Below are positions 11,300 to 22,675 of a stretch of DNA of 64,000 bases, one piece after another. Location of the stretch: the NCBI GenBank assembly GCA_015847255.1, contig JADLZK010005528.1:1-64000 (forward strand), written 5' to 3'. The notes beneath the pieces are model-generated. The model had not been told where the DNA came from, ran no database searches, and was given only the letters and a program-made list of their open reading frames with translations. Every line of letters begins with the position of its first letter. Within the stretch, counting starts at the first letter, position 1. Source of the DNA: Hyparrhenia diplandra (taxonomy: Eukaryota; Streptophyta; Magnoliopsida; Poales; Poaceae). The position numbers were made by a program, and so were the translations under genes.

Positions 11300-12604
11300 C
11301 CACCCTCCCTGAGGCGGTTTCGGCCCAGCCTCGGGGAGGCGGTTCGTGCACTTTCCAAACGGGGTTTCCCGCCCTGCGTTGGTCGGTTTGCGCATATAAG
11401 GAAGGTTTACCATGTCACTTTTGATGTAAATTAGCACTTAGGCCCCTCCTCCAAGTGTATAAGTAGGCCCCCCTCTCTCCCTCTCTCAACACACACCATT
11501 TGGAGCCTCCTCACTTTCTACTCTTCTTCTCCTCTCCTCTCTACTCCTCCACTTCTCTAGTTCTTTTAGTCTTTAGTAGTATTTGGAGCAAGGCTAAGCT
11601 TCATTGGAGAGCTTGTACTTGGGAGAAGGAATATTCGGTATGAATACATTTATGGTTTATCCTCAAGTCTTGATCTCATATGCTTGTGCAATAGAGCTAG
11701 AGTATTTACATGTTATATTCTTGACATGTTGTTCTCGACACAATCATGATAGAAGAACTAGACTATAGTTCCTATGTCGTGGTTAGTCGTATAGAACTTA
11801 GGGGCCTAACCATTCGTGCCATGTATTTGAGTAGAGTAAGAGTTGTCCGAGGTGGCGATTCGTTTGTGCCCTTCGGGGTTTGCTCGTGTTCTATTCCACC
11901 ATCCATAGGGTGGAGGCCATGGGGACATGAGTAGTGTCCTAGTATGCGGGACGTGGTGTCCGGGATGCCGGTATCCTTCGAATATGAGTGCATGCCACGG
12001 TTGAGGGGGTAGGCGGCTTGGTCGTGACAAGCCTTGTCCGATCCCTTGAAATCCCCCCACGTTAGGTGTGTCTTTGTAGGAGTTTGTAAATGCCTTCCTT
12101 CAGGCGAATGCTCCGGGGAGGTCTCCCACGTCCATCTCACTCTCACCCTAAAACTCTAGTCATCTATGTTTGCATGATTATTAAGCGGTTCTTTTGCACA
12201 GCTACTTTAGAATGCACGCTCCACTTAGGATTATTCTTTATTTTCCTTTTATCCTTGAGGTTGGCCCAAGTGTGTGTCACACTATCTTAAAATATCATGA
12301 CTTACCCCTGTATTGAGTATTGGTCAACCGCATAGACATGTCGTCTTGTTCATGCCCCGCTAGAGTCCTACACCATGCCTTCCTTTGGGAAAATATAAAT
12401 AACGATACCCCGAATATCTCGGGTGAAATGCTACAACGGTATTTCCGTGCGCTTGCGGACTTGTTCTGTAAATGCTATAGAATGCCACCCGACATCCCGT
12501 GGCGATGGTAGCTGGAATGTAACAATTCGTGAAGTCGTTGTGGGGAGTCAACACGTGGTTCAGTGCTCTTGCCTTTTTGGCACTTGCGCTTAGGAAACGC
12601 AACA
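11300..12604 (+). repeat. 3' part of a family B LTR, + strand (1305 bp)
   Basis: It aligns with the 3' three-quarters of LTR B, begins abruptly inside the GC-rich block (CACCCTCCCTGAGGCGG), and ends GGAAACGCAACA. It includes a TATA-like TGTATAAG near 11457, the pyrimidine leader, and the 3' stem-loop CCCGAATATCTCGGG at 12409-12423. No primer site follows at 12605, so it is not a functional 5' LTR. Confidence 0.85.
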
Positions 12605-14302
12605 TTCACCATTCAAAGTCTTCTTTTCCATTGGATGAATCTTGATTACTACTTCATACCTCCTCAATCTATCTTTGGCATGTTTTAGTTTGGAAGTTTT
12701 GATCATGAAATTGATGATCATACTCTCATAGGCTTGCTAAATTAAGCATGGTGCTTAGGTTAGCTAAGTCTACCTTAATCAAATTAGACATGGAGTCGAG
12801 TTTGATTATTGAACTAAAAGATGCTAGTATAGATTTTGGTTGATCATATGGACTAATCCATGCAGGAGTTTGTCAAATTCATAAGGGTAAGTCCCCTGAG
12901 ATGACAATGGAGATGAAATCTTGTTTAGTGAACCAAAAAAAGGAAAATTAATAGTAACAAAAAAAAACTTTCAACCCAAGTATTCTGGTCTTGTTATTTT
13001 GTTGACATCCAAAGACAAGCTTGGGGGAGTCTCCTAGCACGCTCAAGAGAGGCCACAATCCACAAATCGAACTATGGCGTGCACCAACTAGCGGTACTCC
13101 TGCGGAAGGTTTCCGATCAGCGCCATCGGCCAGTACTTGCAACATCAAGCAGAGGAGGCGGAACGGAGACGGCAGGAGCACGAGGCACGAGATGGCGTTT
13201 GGCGCCACATGGGGTACTACCCCCTAACCCATAGGCCATCGGCTAGCTTGGGGAGTACCCCCACGGAGGTAAGTACCTACCTCCCCTATCATTTTATTTT
13301 ATCCCTTAAATTTTCATCTTCATCTTTCCCTTAAAAAAATAATAAAAATAATAATAAAATAAAAAAAAAATTATGATTCCACTCCAATATGTAGCATAAG
13401 GATGCTTAATTTCTCTGAAGTTGAAATGATGAATAGTTGCTCTGTCTATAGTTCAATTTGCACCTAGTTCATAACATTATATTCCCCAATGTATAAGTTT
13501 ATTGGCTTAACTTGTCTTGTCCTAAAACTTAATGATTTGTGGGTGTGCAAACACATGATTCTTCTCTAAGCTATTGTCGGATATGATATGGTAAAAATAG
13601 AATCTACTATGATTTTGTTCTAAGAGAGATTCATCATTCGGAGAATAATTTCCAAAATTCCTTAATGATCAAAATTCTCATGATAGCCTATGTGAGACAC
13701 CTGTCATACGCTTTTGATCAAGATTCACATCCAAAAATAGGTTATGGGCTAAACTAGAAAAAATGGACGTGTGTCCGAAAAAAAAATAAAACAATGGGTA
13801 CTTCGATACCCGTCTCCAAAAAAAAAAAAAAAAAAAAAAAGAAGAGAGAAGAATAATGGACAAGTGTCCGAGGGCGAGTAGAGCCCACTTCTCTAAAAAG
13901 AAATAAGAGCTAGCCCATACCTTATCAAAAAGAAATAAAATTTCACTTGCACATCTTGATCAAGGCTTATGACTTGTTTCTCCTTATGGTTTTGCACACC
14001 CGAGATGATCTAAGGAATCATTACACAAATCTCCGCATGAATGATCAATCAAAGAATGAATGACTAGTGATTCTATGAAAACCGTTCTATCTTGCAATAA
14101 CCCAAGGGTTTGGAGAATGTTATAAGCCCCATATGATTTAAGTATACAAGGATAGATAGAAATGCCAATTTATTTAAACAACGAAAAGAATACTTTGTTA
14201 TGAGCATGGTACAATTTGAAATATATCGGCATTGTAGCAACTCGATCAACAACCAAACACTTAGCTATTTGCTCGGGATGAGCAAAGGTTAAGCAGGGGA
14301 CT
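12605..14302 (+). mobile_element. Family C-like 3' internal region, + strand
   Basis: No complete gene. 12640-12870 resembles family B sequence at 8830-9060 (reverse). Around 13021-13240 there is a short coding relic (..AEEAERRRQEHEARDGVW..) matching the C-terminal end of the ORF1-like gene at 18220-18480. It is flanked by AGCTTGGGGGAG (about 13016) and AGCTTGGGGAG (about 13234), which act as secondary polypurine-like motifs. Further on come GATGAATAGTTGCTC (about 13427), poly(A) tracts, the ACAAGTGTCC unit (13856-13900), GTAGCAACTCGATC (about 14235) and a degraded polypurine tract before the LTR. Confidence 0.75.
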
Positions 14303-15840
14303 TGTTGGCGGTCATTATCAGTATATATTATACCGCCAACTTATATCCAATTCATGAGAAAGGGGCAAACTTATGATACATATACCTTTACTTCTAACCT
14401 AGTTCCACTTGTATTCGTAGAAATTATATTCTTGCAGGTATAAGAGTGAAAACAGGGGTAGAAAGTCGCCAAATAAATTAGAAAGCGCATTGAATAAAAG
14501 ACGCCAAGGAGTGGATCAATCAAGAGGACCAAACCCAGCGCACAATTTGGCCCATGCACCATCATAGGCCCAACATTTGAAGGACAAAACGTGCAACAGG
14601 AGGAGAAGGCCGGGGCCGAGAGGCCCAGCCCGAGGGCCGGCCGGCCCACTGCGGCGGTCGGCGCAATATTTCGACCAAAGTTCCCGCCCTTTCTCTCGGC
14701 GGTTTTGCGGCGATCTTCAAGCGGCGGTTGCATGTAGTGCAAAGTTTCGTTCCCGCCAAGAATAGCTCGAAGCAAGGAGAGCCCTCCATTCTCAAAGCAA
14801 GGAGAGCCCTCCATTCCCTCCTCCTCTCCACTATATAAAGAGAGGCACTCCTCACTTGTAACACACACAACACACAAGAGCTTGTCTCTATTCACTTTCT
14901 TTTTTTTCCTTTTTATTAGTTAGGAGTGAGGCACAATGTAAGATCAAGATCTTCTTGGAGATATTTGGTATGATCATTATAGTTTTACTTATGTTGATCA
15001 ATACTTTTGCTCTCCACATTATTCTTGTTCTTATTATCAATAGCTAAATAAAGCACGATTCATGCGATATGATCTTAGCATACGAACTAGCATATAGTTT
15101 GCATGTCGCGATCTTGTCAAATAGAACTTTATGCTAAATGCATTATACATACATGATTAGACCATAATGAGTTCTCTCTTAAGATAATTCTTGGTTGCTT
15201 GTCGGTTTACGGGTTCGTCGTCCGCCCTTGTGGGGATGCTCGATAGAGGGCCTCGCACGGTGGTCACCCCCGATCAACGCTAGAGTAGTAGTCATAGCGT
15301 AAACGTGGTGTTTATGCTAGGGGCTGCCTTCGTTTGCCTCGAACGCGTCACGGTCCGAGGGGTAGGCGGCGGTGGTGACTTGACCCTGTCCGGCCCTTGC
15401 ATTCCCCACGTCGGTGTTTCGGAGTAGGGCTATTGGCCGGCATCGCTGGGCGCACCAGGCGTTATCCGGTGCCCTGAAGTAAACCAATAAAGTGATTGAG
15501 GTTATCTCGAGTTAGAATCTCTGATGGTATAAGGCATGCAAGTATATCTCGCTATTTTAATAAAGCTATATAGGATATCCTTCTCCTAGCATGTTTTTTT
15601 TTTTTATCCTTTGAGATTGGTTCAAGTGTGTGTGTCAAGTTATCATTTGATTTATCCCTATTATGGATTGTGGTCTATTGCATAGTCATGTTATCTTGTC
15701 CATGTTCATATTAGAGACTTTTACACCATGCCTTCCCTGTGGAGATACGATACCACGAATACTTAGGGTGAAAGCTACTGGCCCGGCATTTCCGTGCGCT
15801 TGCGGAACTCTTTTCTCGTTTGCGTTAAGAAACGCCAACA
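14303..15840 (+). repeat. Family C LTR, + strand, full length (1538 bp)
   Basis: It begins TGTTGGCGGTCATTAT and ends AAACGCCAACA (terminal inverted repeat TGTTGGCG/CGCCAACA). The TATA box CTATATAAAG is at 14832-14841, just before a short AC-rich leader. The end at 15840 is exact and abuts the interior of an opposite family C LTR, so this element probably inserted into that LTR. Confidence 0.9.
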
Positions 15841-17156
15841 GGGGGTAAGTGATAATAATATTGGAGATAGTGGTGACACACACACTTCTTGAGCACTAGA
15901 AGGAATAAATAGAAAATAACATAAAAAAGGAAAATCTATGTTGAGTTGGCTATTCTAATATCGCCAATCGTTAGACTATAGTCTACATACGTCATTCATG
16001 GTTCACGGTAGAGATGGGCTAAAGTGATGAGGAGATGCCCGCGGGCCGGGTATCCGCCACCCGGTTGCACTTGATAAGACTCCAACCCAACACCCGGACG
16101 TGGAGGAGTGCAAAGGACGGACAGAGTTGTCACACCTCTGCCGCCTACCTCACTACCGTGGGATGCCGGCATTTCCCAGATGATTCCCTATAGACCTAAG
16201 CACCATGCTTACATTTATAGAGAACTACCTAAACCCCGCGGTACCCCGACCCTACGGATCGGCAGAAAGAGTAAAGGTAAACCCGAAGGTACACGGACCA
16301 TCACTCGAACTTAGTTCTACTACGTTCCAAGAATAAAATATGATTCAATTAGCCTAAAGTTAGTCATGTTAATTATCACATCATACTAACTATACTCTAG
16401 TTGGCATAATATGAATATAACATGAGGGTAACTATACTCTAGTTCATATGCATTGCGATATAAATAATGAGACTTGAATAAAGGAAAGAACTTCATAATA
16501 AATTACCAAAAGATCCTTCCAAGGAGACAAGCCCTCCTTGAAGCTCCGCCTAACTCAAATACTAACACTAAACTAATGAAGAGGAGAGAGTGGTGCTCAA
16601 GGTGAGGATGTAACAATGTGTAGTGTGTTGTGTTGTGTGTGTGAGGAGTGCCTCTCTTTATATAGTGGAGAGGAGGAGGGAATGGATGGCTCTCCTTGCT
16701 TCGAGCTCTTCTTGGCGGGAACGAAAGTTTGCACAACATGCAACCGCCGCTGAAGTTCGCACCAAACCGCCAGAGAAAGGGCGGGAGCATTGGCGAAAAT
16801 TTGGCGCCGACCGCCGCAGTGGGCGGCCGCCCCTGGGCCGGGCCTCTCGGCCCCGGCCTTCTCCCCGTCGCGCGTTTTGTCACTTGTATGTTGGGCCTAT
16901 GGTGGTGCATGGGCCGTTTTTATGTTGGGGTTTGGTCTCCTTGCTCAATCCACTCCTTGGCGTCTTTTATTCAAATGCGCTTTCTAATTTATTTGGCAAC
17001 TTTGTACCTTTTTCCACTTTTATACCGCAAGACATAATTTCTAGAATACAAGTGGAACTAGGTTAGAAGTAAAGGTATATGCATCATAAGTTTGCCTCTT
17101 TCTCATGAATTGGATATAAGTTGGCGGTATAATATACTCAATAATGACCGCCAACA
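15841..17156 (-). repeat. Family C 3' LTR, - strand (last ~255 bp missing)
   Basis: It aligns with 23098-24410 of the 5' LTR. The TATA box is seen as TTTATATAG near 16657-16665. It is cut at 15841 by the + strand LTR C. Overlapping ORFs such as 16503-16910 and 16623-17066 are LTR noise and recur in the other LTR copy. Confidence 0.9.
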
Positions 17157-18200
17157 AGTCCCCCAAGCTTAACCTTTGCTCGTCCCGAGCAAATAGCTAA
17201 GTGTTTGGTTGTTGATCAGGAGTTGCTACAATGCTGATATATTTCAAAATGTGCCATGCTCATAACAAAATATTCTTCCGTTGTTTAAATAAATTGGCAT
17301 TTCTATCTATCCTTGTATACTTAAATCATATGGGGCTTCTAACATTTTTCAAACTCTTGGGTCATTGCAAGATAGAATGGTTTTTATAGAAACACCAATC
17401 ATTTGTTCTTGATTGATCATTCATGCGGAGAGAGATTTTTTTTTTTAGAATGATTCCTTAAATCATCTCAGGTGTGCAAACCATAAGGAGAAACAAGTCA
17501 TAAGCCCTGATCAAGATATGCAAGTGAAATTTTATTTCTTTTTGATAAGGTATGGGCTAGCTCTTATTTCTTTTTAGAGAAGTGGGCTCTACTCACCCTC
17601 GGACACTTGTCCATTATTCTTCTCTTTCTTCTTTTTTTTTTTAGAGGCGGGTATCAAGTACCCATTGTTTTTATTTTTAGGACACGCGTCCATTTTTTTC
17701 TAGCTTAGCCCATAACCTATTTTTGGCAATGTGAATCTTGATCAAAAGCGTATGTGAGGGTGTCTCACATAGGCTATCATGAGAATTTTGATAATTAAGG
17801 AATTTTGAAAATTATTCTCCGAATGATGAATCTCTCTTAGAACAAAATCATAGTAGATTCTATTTTTACCATATCATATCCGCAATAGCTTAGAGAAGAA
17901 TCATGTGTTTGCATACCCACAAATCATTAAGTTTTAGGACAAGACAAGTTAAGCCAATAAACTTAAACACTGGGAATACAATTTTATGAACTAGGTGCAA
18001 ATTGAACTATAGACAGAGCAACTATTCATCATTTCAACTTTAGAGAAATTTAAGCATCCTTATACTACATATTGGAGTGGAATTATATTTATTTTTTTTT
18101 TTTTCTTTTCATTTTTTTTATTATTTTATTGAATAAAGGAAAATGAAAATGAAAATTTAAGAGATAAAATAAAATGATAGGGGAGGTAGGCACTTACCTC
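17157..18200 (-). mobile_element. Family C 3' non-coding region, - strand
   Basis: No gene. It mirrors 13250-14302 with the same blocks in reverse: GTAGCAACTC-like near 17215-17230, the ACAAGTGTCC/CGAGTAGAGCCC unit at 17578-17620, T-rich tracts, and GATGAATAGTTGCTC near 18015-18030. Confidence 0.8.
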
Positions 18201-18219
18201 CGTGGGGGTCCTCCCCAAG

Positions 18220-19779
18220 CTAGCGATGGCTTATGGGTTGGGGGTAGTACCCCATGTGGCGCCCGTAACGCCATCGTGCCTCGTGCTCCCGCCGTCTCCG
18301 TTCCACCTCTTCTCGCTGGTGTTGCAGTGCTACCGCCGATGGCGTTGATCGGAAACCCGCACCAAAAACTGTGAGTGATCGTGCAATCTCACCGCGCGCG
18401 GAGTTCCACATTCTCGAGTCGGGTGTTGATCTCTTGAGCGCCTCGGGATCCACCGTAGAGTGACATGGTGGTGGTGGCAACCCTTCGAGTCGGAGGACAC
18501 CGAGTGTGTCTCATGCCATGTTGACCCTCCCGCTGGTGCGGGCGAGGTGTGAACATCCCTTCATACTTGGAAGGTGGGTGTGAGCCCGGGGTTGGCGTTG
18601 GTGTAAAGAACCCGGGCGTGGGCAGCGGTACGGGTGTAGGCCGTGGCATCCGGGAACCACCGGCCTCGCCCCGTAGCTCTCCTTCGTGATGACCGCGAGA
18701 AACGAGAACTCTGGCGTGCTTCGTCTAGCTCAACTAGAGCGAAGGTGAGTGATGGGGATTTATACAATGAGAGTTCCGGGTTAGGGAGCGTAATCTCATT
18801 TATATATCCCGAAAAATAATAAATAATCTTCTCATGGTCATTCTCATCAAATTTTATTATGTGCCCTTGTATCGGGTGTGATATTGAAATTTCAGAGGTG
18901 GAGTATCTAGGTATGTGACATTTTCGCCTTCCAATGCACCAATGTTACTAGCAATCCTTGTCACAAGAGAGGTACAATAAACAGGTGTGGATTGTTTAAA
19001 ATTGCTAAGCATGCATTTTATGATTTCTTTTTATGGGGAGCAATCTTTCTCTTGTGAACCATGGCATAGAGGCATTGCATCTCAACATCTAAAAAAGACG
19101 ATGAAATTCATGCCTAGGAAACAAAGTTATGGCAATCCATTTTTGCATAAATTTCAATGTTGGATGATGTATGTTGGCATTAGAAGGATGAAACCTAGGA
19201 TCTGTAGGAACTATGGTGGAGATTTCAATGAAAAAGGCGCACGATTAAAAATGCGGTAAAAGCAATGCCTAAGTTTGTGCAACATTTCTTAGCATCAAAA
19301 CCTATGTGCCTAGCCAGTTCTTGCCAAGTGTAATAGTAGTATTTAATAAAAAGTCTGAAACTAACACCCTGATCATGAACTTCCAAAGATCCTAAAAATT
19401 GGATGGTGAGGAGGCGAGAGCCTGGCTCATCCAGGGGAGCAATCCCGGACCATCCGACAGTTTTCCAAATGATGGGGAATTCGATATCCATACCTAGTTT
19501 TTCGAGGACGTCATTGGGGAAACGAGGAGCGGGAGCGAAGTCTTGATTCTTGAGGATGTTGTAGGCTTGCATCTCCCGTTCTCCTTCCAGGTCGAGGTGC
19601 GGTGCATCGGCTTCCTCGATTGTCATCCCCGTGGGTGCTTGTTCTTGCTCTTGCTCTTGCGAAGGTGTGTCTTCTTCATATGCTTCGGTGTTGTCGAAGT
19701 GTGTACTCGAACTTCCTTGGGAGAGCCTCGCGCTTCTTCTCACGCCCTTCTTGATCGCGCTTGCCGCTTTCCTAAACAT
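18220..19779 (-). pseudogene. Athila ORF1-like protein gene in the 3' (env-like) position of family C
   Basis: The start is ATG at 19779, chosen because it follows a TATA box (19991-19999) and a long C/T-rich untranslated leader. The nominally longer frame from 19983 begins with GTG in that leader. The protein opens with a basic segment (MFRKAASAIKKGVRRSARL), then an acidic/Gln-rich stretch (QEQEQEQAP). The globular part follows (FPNDVLEKLGMDIEFPIIW, then EPGSRLLTIQFLGSLEV), which I recognise as the Athila ORF-1 family found downstream of the polyprotein in plant Athila elements. The first frame stops near 19225. Recognisable continuation occurs in other frames through 18900-18700 (near 'NEITLPNPELSLYKS'), ending with a charged helix (REEVERRRREHEAR) at 18300. 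At least two frameshifts are present, some possibly sequence error. The function of the family is unknown. Confidence 0.7.
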
Positions 19780-19990
19780 GTTAGCGAACAAAAGGCGAAC
19801 GGAATGGAAACAAGTGCTTACTCTTGAGAGAACTTTGGAAGAGAGAGTTTGTGAGAGAGAGAATGTCTTTGGTGTTCTTGCACTAGAGCTTGGAAATGCT
19901 TTGTGGAGTGCAAGGAGTGAGCAAGTAGCAAAATGAGAGAGTGAGGGAGTGAGAATGAGAGGGGTGGAGAGTTCTCCGGCCACCTCACGA

Positions 19991-19999
19991 ATTTATAGC
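19991..19999 (-). promoter_or_regulatory. Internal TATA box upstream of the ORF1-like gene
   Basis: On the - strand GCTATAAAT precedes by about 30 nt a pyrimidine-rich leader (CTCTCCACCCCTCTC...) of some 180 nt that leads to the ATG at 19779. This spacing and composition are those of a plant core promoter, implying a separate subgenomic mRNA. Confidence 0.55.
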
Positions 20000-20002
20000 T
20001 TC

Positions 20003-20460
20003 GATGCACCCCCCGACACTTTCGGATGAGGGCAACGGCTAGCGCTTCGTGACCGTTTGGCCCGTGAGGAGGGTCTTTGTGGGGCGACCGGCCCAATGCG
20101 CCGATCGGCCCCACCCCGGGCCCTCTGTCACCCCGCTTTGGCGTGTGCGTTCAAACGGTCGAATCCGACCGTTGTGCAGTGGTGCAACGGCCGGGTTCGC
20201 CCGAAACCTTGTTTTTTCATTTTTCTCATTTTTAATTTTTTTTTTGGAATAAAGTTTTATTCAGTATGAAATCTTATCAATCTATTTTTTTATTTATATT
20301 ATTATATTTTAATTGACATGGAAAATATGGCAATGGGATTAAAATATAAAAGGAATTCTTTTAATATTAAAGAATAAAAAGGAAATGAATTAATTAAAGA
20401 GGTTTTGAATTCAAATAATTTAATATGAGGAAAATAAATTTATAGAAGGAAAATATTTAT
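20003..20460 (-). other. Non-coding spacer between protease and ORF1-like gene, family C
   Basis: It has a GC-rich part (20040-20210) next to the internal promoter and an AT-rich part (20215-20460). Short + strand translations here have no support. The GC-rich part may be the upstream promoter region of the ORF1-like gene. Confidence 0.6.
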
Positions 20461-20463
20461 TTC

Positions 20464-21065
20464 TTACCTTTGGTGAAGCTTACCTTTAGGCTGCTTCACA
20501 CGCCATGCCTTCTTCGTATTTTTGGATGGTGACATGGTAGGTGATGGCGACTTTATTTCTTCTTGAATCTTTTCGGGGGTTGCGAGGGTACGTTCCTCCT
20601 CCTTCTTGGCGAGAACAGGTGCAACTTCCTCTTTGGTTTTATCGTCGCCCATTTCTCGGGTCCTGTTGCCTTATTTATTTGTCTTTACTTGGGGTTCAAT
20701 CTTTTTTTTTTTTCGGGATTTCTTCCGGTTGTATCCATTGAATAGCATTGGACCAATTGCCCTTGAATTCGAAGTCGACCCTTCCCTTTCCAACATGGAT
20801 AGTAGCGTTTGTTGTGTAGAGGAACGGTCTCCCCAACAACAATGCTACGTGATCTTCTTCTCCCATGTCGGCGATGATGAAGTGCGTGGGGACGTAGCTA
20901 TCCTTCACCCTTACCGAGAATGTCTCGAAGAATCCCTTCCGGCTTTATTATTTTGTTTGATCTCGCCATTCTCGAGTTTGGTCTTGGTGCGGGATAATGG
21001 GAAGTGTAGGAGTGTGTCATTGGCCTTCTTTGACATGATGTTGACACTTGCCCCTAGATCCTGAT
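20464..21065 (-). pseudogene. Athila-type aspartic protease of family C
   Basis: The - strand near 21060-21025 encodes DLGASVNIMSKK, the retropepsin active-site signature with the catalytic Asp intact. The C-terminal part (20908-20696) reads DSYVPTHFIIADMG followed by LLLGRPFLYTT. Together they give the two halves of the protease fold, with frame changes between them. A lysine-rich tail (GKLHQR end, 20652-20464) closes the ORF. No RT follows. It would process Gag if expressed, but the frame breaks make this copy doubtful. Confidence 0.72.
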
Positions 21066-21189
21066 AAGCGTTACCCGAACGTGTATGGGCCTATTGAGCG
21101 GTGATTGTTGGGCTCCCCGGATCCTCCTTCTTTTTTCGCAAAAGGTGAGTCCACAACAACATCCGGTATAACCCGTTTGGTAGCGGTTG

Positions 21190-22590
21190 TTTATTGTTAC
21201 CATGTTAACGGATTCAATGGGGCCCTCGGCCGGTGAGTCCTTTCCCAAGTTGGGTGCAAGCTGCAGCAGATTAATTGAGCTATTTGGGTTTCTATCATTT
21301 TATTAAAGCTCAAGCTGATTCTTTCACTACGATAAGATAGGGTTTCTAATTTTGTGTTTACATTTTCAAGCATTTTGTCATTGAAAGATAATTTCTTGTT
21401 TAAACTTTCATTAATTTTAGCTTGACCATAAACTAAATCTTTCAAGGAGCGTTGATTGGAATTAAAATTGGAATTGTAACGAGGAATTGTAAATGTTACC
21501 TCCTTGTGGGCGATTCGATTGTTCCACCCATTGTTATTACCTGGACGAAATCCGTTGTTGGCGAAGGCTACATCTTCTCGTGTTTCGGGACAAGAGCTTC
21601 CCGAATGTCAACCTCTCCACGGACTTCACATGTCATATGTGAGTCCATGGGGAGTGTAGCCTTTGCGAGCGGAGCTTGGTCGTCCGGTCTTTTCATCGGG
21701 GAGATCGATCTTTGCGCGAAGCGGTCAGTCTCCTTGGCCCCGTGTGCATACCTTTTTGTGTTTTTCGAGGGGCCCGTTCTTCTCCCGGCCTTGGTTCTCG
21801 ATCATCTTCTCGATGAGTGCTTACGCTTTCTCAACAGGTGAGGATAAGAACGCCCTCCGGCGAAGAAGCATCTATGTGGCCCTTCGACATTGTCGTAAGA
21901 CCATTGTAGAAGTTACGAAGGACGAGCCACTTCTCCATGCCATGATGTGGGCGGGGCGAGGATGTACTCTTGCGGCCTCTCCCACGCCCTCGGTATGGGT
22001 TCCATTCTTTGTCTGGCGAAAGTTGGAAATTCTTGCCCGCGGGGCATTGGTTTTGCCCATTGGGAAGAACCTTGCGAGGAATGCGGTGGAGCATTTACTC
22101 CAAGTGCCGCTTGACCTCCTTGTCCTTGTAGAACCATTGCTTCGCCTTCCCCACAAGGGAGAAGGGAAACAAGCGAACTGATTGCATCGGCTCAACGTCC
22201 TTGATGACGATTGTGTCGCACAACTCCAAGAAGTTCGGAGATGAGCATTTGCGTCCTCGCTTGGCGGAGTCCACAGAATGGACTTGCTTGTACCATCGTG
22301 ATGAGGCCGGTCCTTAACTCAAAGTTCTTGTCGCCCAAGTTGACACGGGGCCAAGCGGGACATTGCCCATGAGCGGGGGCGAGTAGTCACGGAGTGTCTT
22401 GGTGGCCATGAGTGTTGATGAAGATGGTACTTGGATGGCGGGTGCAACCTCCTCGGGAGTGATGGCGGGAGAGGTGGCTGAGCTCGACTCCTTACGGCGG
22501 CCTCTACGGATCGTCGGCAGTTTTTTGGCGGGTTGCGACCGGTCATACACTATCTCTGTTTTCGTCCACAGCGGGGAAGAAAACAAAAAG
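21190..22590 (-). pseudogene. Degenerate gag of family C
   Basis: The reading starts near 22586 just after the leader. An N-terminal segment contains LMATKTLRDYSPP, parallel to 'MATKTLREFSAP' in family A and so confirming homology. A capsid part lies around 22200-21830. A zinc-knuckle remnant near 21640-21590 retains HMTCEV but has lost the pattern. The C-terminal segment at 21445-21197 has LVYGQAKINESLNKKLSF and FNKMIETQIAQL. Several frameshifts and stops separate the parts. The assignment rests on segment-by-segment similarity to families A and B within this window. Confidence 0.7.
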
Positions 22591-22675
22591 AGTTAACTTG
22601 CAAAGATTAGGGCTATCATCCATACATGTGGTTATGATCATCTTTATTAATATTTTTTTTTCTTTTAACCTTGCC

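Noticed and set aside
16503..17066. Frames of 110-147 codons on both strands (repeated at 23760-24320)
   Set aside because: They are parts of family C LTRs and recur wherever that LTR occurs. They cross the promoter and leader and lack domains.
19779..19983. N-terminal extension of the ORF1-like protein
   Set aside because: The longer frame starts with GTG in a C/T-rich leader just after a TATA box. The ATG at 19779 is the sensible start.
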